Positions 63,201-64,000 of a DNA stretch of 64,000 bases are shown here, piece after piece (the stretch's first letter is position 1; each line of letters starts with the position of its first letter). The position numbers and the translations under genes are program-made. The notes beneath the pieces are model-generated. The model was not told the origin of the DNA. It was given only the letters and a program-made list of their open reading frames with translations, and did not search any database. Source of the stretch: Pseudomonas sp. GM50 (GTDB lineage Bacteria; Pseudomonadota; Gammaproteobacteria; Pseudomonadales; Pseudomonadaceae); NCBI RefSeq assembly GCF_000282375.1, contig NZ_AKJK01000049.1, forward strand, positions 1 to 64,000. Reading direction: 5' to 3'.

Positions 63201-64000
63201 CCGTTGTAGCCCTCGGCGAGCATTTGCAGCAGTGCCTGATAGTGCTTTTCGTCGAGCGTGGCGTAAGGCGAGGCGTTGCGCAGCATTTCCAGCAACGCCT
63301 GTTCCTGCCATTCCTGGCAGCTGACCTCGGCGATGATCTGTTGGGCCAGCACGTCCAGCGGCGCTTCGGGGATCTGCAACGTGTCGAGCTCGCCACGGCG
63401 CACGCAATCGAGCAGGGCGGCGCATTCGATCAGGTCGTCGCGGGTGGTGGCGAACAACCGGCCCTTGGGCGTGCCGCCGACCTGGTGCCCGGAGCGGCCG
63501 ACTCGCTGCAGAAATCCGGCAATCGAGCGTGGCGAAGCGATCTGGCACACCAGGTCGACGTCGCCGATATCGATCCCCAATTCCAGCGAAGCGGTGGCGA
63601 TCAGCACTTGCAGCTCGCCGCGCTTGAGCCGTTGCTCGGCGTCGAGACGAAACTCTTTGGCCAGGCTGCCATGGTGGGCGGCAACGGCATCCTTGCCGAG
63701 GCGTTCGCTCAAGTGTCGACTCAGGCGTTCGGCCAGACGCCGGGTGTTGACGAAAATCAGCGTGGTCCGGTGTTCACGGGCGAGGACGGCGAGTCGGTCA
63801 TAGACCCGTTCCCAGACGTCGTTGGCCATTACCGCCGACAACGGCACGGGCGGCACCTCTATATCGAGATCCCGTGGGCGGGCGTGGCCGATGTCGATGA
63901 TGTCGCAGTCGCGATCACGCCCGACCAAAAAGCGCGAGACCGCTTCGATGGGTTTTTGCGTGGCGGACAAGCCGATACGCACCAGCGGTTGCGAGCAGAG
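60275..64000 (-). CDS. lhr: Lhr-type DEAD/DEAH-box helicase (3' part; 5' end beyond the window)
   Basis: Large superfamily 2 helicase with about 1240 residues visible; the N-terminus with Walker A and DEVH lies off the right edge. Motif III (SAT) is at the edge, then [17 protein letters not shown] (motif IV), [20 protein letters not shown] (V) and [11 protein letters not shown] (VI), a winged-helix region and the long Lhr C-terminal domain ending with [14 protein letters not shown]. coli Lhr unwinds RNA:DNA and DNA and is linked to DNA repair. The full length is probably near 1430 residues. Its stop codon is supplied by a REP element. Confidence 0.88.
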   Translation of the reverse strand, partial: LCSQPLVRIGLSATQKPIEAVSRFLVGRDRDCDIIDIGHARPRDLDIEVPPVPLSAVMANDVWERVYDRLAVLAREHRTTLIFVNTRRLAERLSRHLSERLGKDAVAAHHGSLAKEFRLDAEQRLKRGELQVLIATASLELGIDIGDVDLVCQIASPRSIAGFLQRVGRSGHQVGGTPKGRLFATTRDDLIECAALLDCVRRGELDTLQIPEAPLDVLAQQIIAEVSCQEWQEQALLEMLRNASPYATLDEKHYQALLQMLAEGYNGRQGIRSAYLHRDAVSRTLRGRRGAKLTAVTSGGTIPDNADYSVLLEPQGLNIGSVNEDFAVESIAGDIFQLGNTSYRILRVETGKVRVEDAQGQPPTIPFWLGEAPGRSDELSFAVARLQAQLDERLGATPGNLQPAVDWLTDVLGLNLPSAEQLVDYLARARQTLGALPSQDTLLMERFFDESGGTQLIIHSPLGSRINRAWGLALRKRFCRTFNFELQAAASEDAIVLSLSTGHSFELDDVWRYLHSNSAEHILTQAVLEAPLFGVRWRWNAGVALALPRYSGGRKVPPQIQRMKSEDLIASVFPDQIACVENLAGEREIPDHPLVEQTLDDCLHEAMDSEGWLALLRRMEQGDIRLISRDLPAPSPLAAEILSARPYTFLDDAPLEERRTQAVLNRRWSDPQSTDDLGALDAEAITAVRDEAWPTPTGIDEMHEALMSLACITETEAQANPNWLDWLNTLADSGRASRLQINAEQSLWLALERLTCLRAIYPLAILVPPLEALPGFDETWEPDEAVLEVIRARLSAFGPLPLKAIAEPLGLPATRVTQALAQLEREGYVLRGQFTPGAPDEEWCERHLLARIHRYTVKRLRREIEPVALQDFMRFLFDWQHLSAASQGQGRAVLPAIISQFEGYPAAASAWDSDILPARLKDYSASWLDELCRSGKLVWTRLTAHNKSTSTALRSTPILLLPRSQVGLWSGLTEQTPVSELSPKTQKVHEALSQHGALFFDELIHEAHLLRSELEIALQELVGAGLVNADSFAGLRALITPVSKRQNRSSRRGRGAFVGGMDDAGRWALLRRGATVPAVDKQRPAPTPSETLEHIAMTLLRRYGVVFWRLLEREADWLPSWRELLRTFHRLEARGEIRGGRFVSGLAGEQFALPEAIPLLREVRRRPHDGSLIAVCGVDPLNLAGTLLPGAKVPALASNRLVYRDGLPAAAEIAGKQQFWLELDQQASGELRNKLTRHSFP

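Overview
The window is a chromosomal segment of a Pseudomonas species, most likely of the P. fluorescens group. Three things point there: the gene order birA-coaX-tRNA(Tyr,Gly,Thr)-tuf-tRNA(Trp)-secE-nusG-rplKAJL-rpoBC-rpsLG-fusA-tuf-S10/spc/alpha operons-katA-ferritin-uvrA-MFS-ssb, which from memory runs the same way in P. aeruginosa; protein sequences that are Pseudomonas-like throughout; and Pseudomonas-type REP repeats in the right-hand part.

Layout. 1-2.2 kb: birA, coaX and a SPOR-domain protein. 2.2-4.1 kb: tandem promoters, three tRNAs, the first tuf copy and tRNA-Trp. 4.1-16 kb: secE-nusG, rplK-rplA, rplJ-rplL, rpoB-rpoC, with an L10 leader, a terminator after nusG and an attenuator before rpoB. 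16-20.5 kb: rpsL-rpsG-fusA-tuf behind its own promoter and attenuator-like leader. 20.6-34.4 kb: S10, spc and alpha clusters, including rpmD and rpmJ. 34.6-36.7 kb: catalase and a ferritin. 36.7-41.7 kb: uvrA (minus), divergent from a YajR-type MFS transporter and ssb. All of this is a core block for translation, transcription, secretion and oxidative or DNA-damage defence.

41.8-50.4 kb (minus strand) is a membrane-stress-like operon. It matches E. coli yjfI-J-K-L-M-C in order, with a rhomboid protease and a K+ channel inserted, and is followed by an OsmC-YcaO fusion gene. Its promoter lies between two identical palindromes (CTCACGCGTGAG), one next to the -35 and one at the expected start site. 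The first gene carries an extra N-terminal segment that resembles a ribbon-helix-helix motif. This is the most interesting lead in the window.

50.6-64 kb: a cysteine hydrolase divergent from a GlxA-type AraC regulator; a DUF3182 gene coupled to an alpha/beta hydrolase behind a possible sigma-54 promoter; a four-gene minus-strand operon DUF72-ybhP-clsB-ybhN joined by 4-nt overlaps; an MFS efflux gene; and the 3' part of an lhr-type helicase gene that runs off the right edge. REP/REPIN elements occur only right of 48.8 kb, and one supplies the lhr stop codon. I saw no prophage, insertion sequence, CRISPR array or recognisable defence island. The possible novelty is regulatory (paired palindromes, terminator-promoter fusions, diverged tuf copies) rather than a new gene system.
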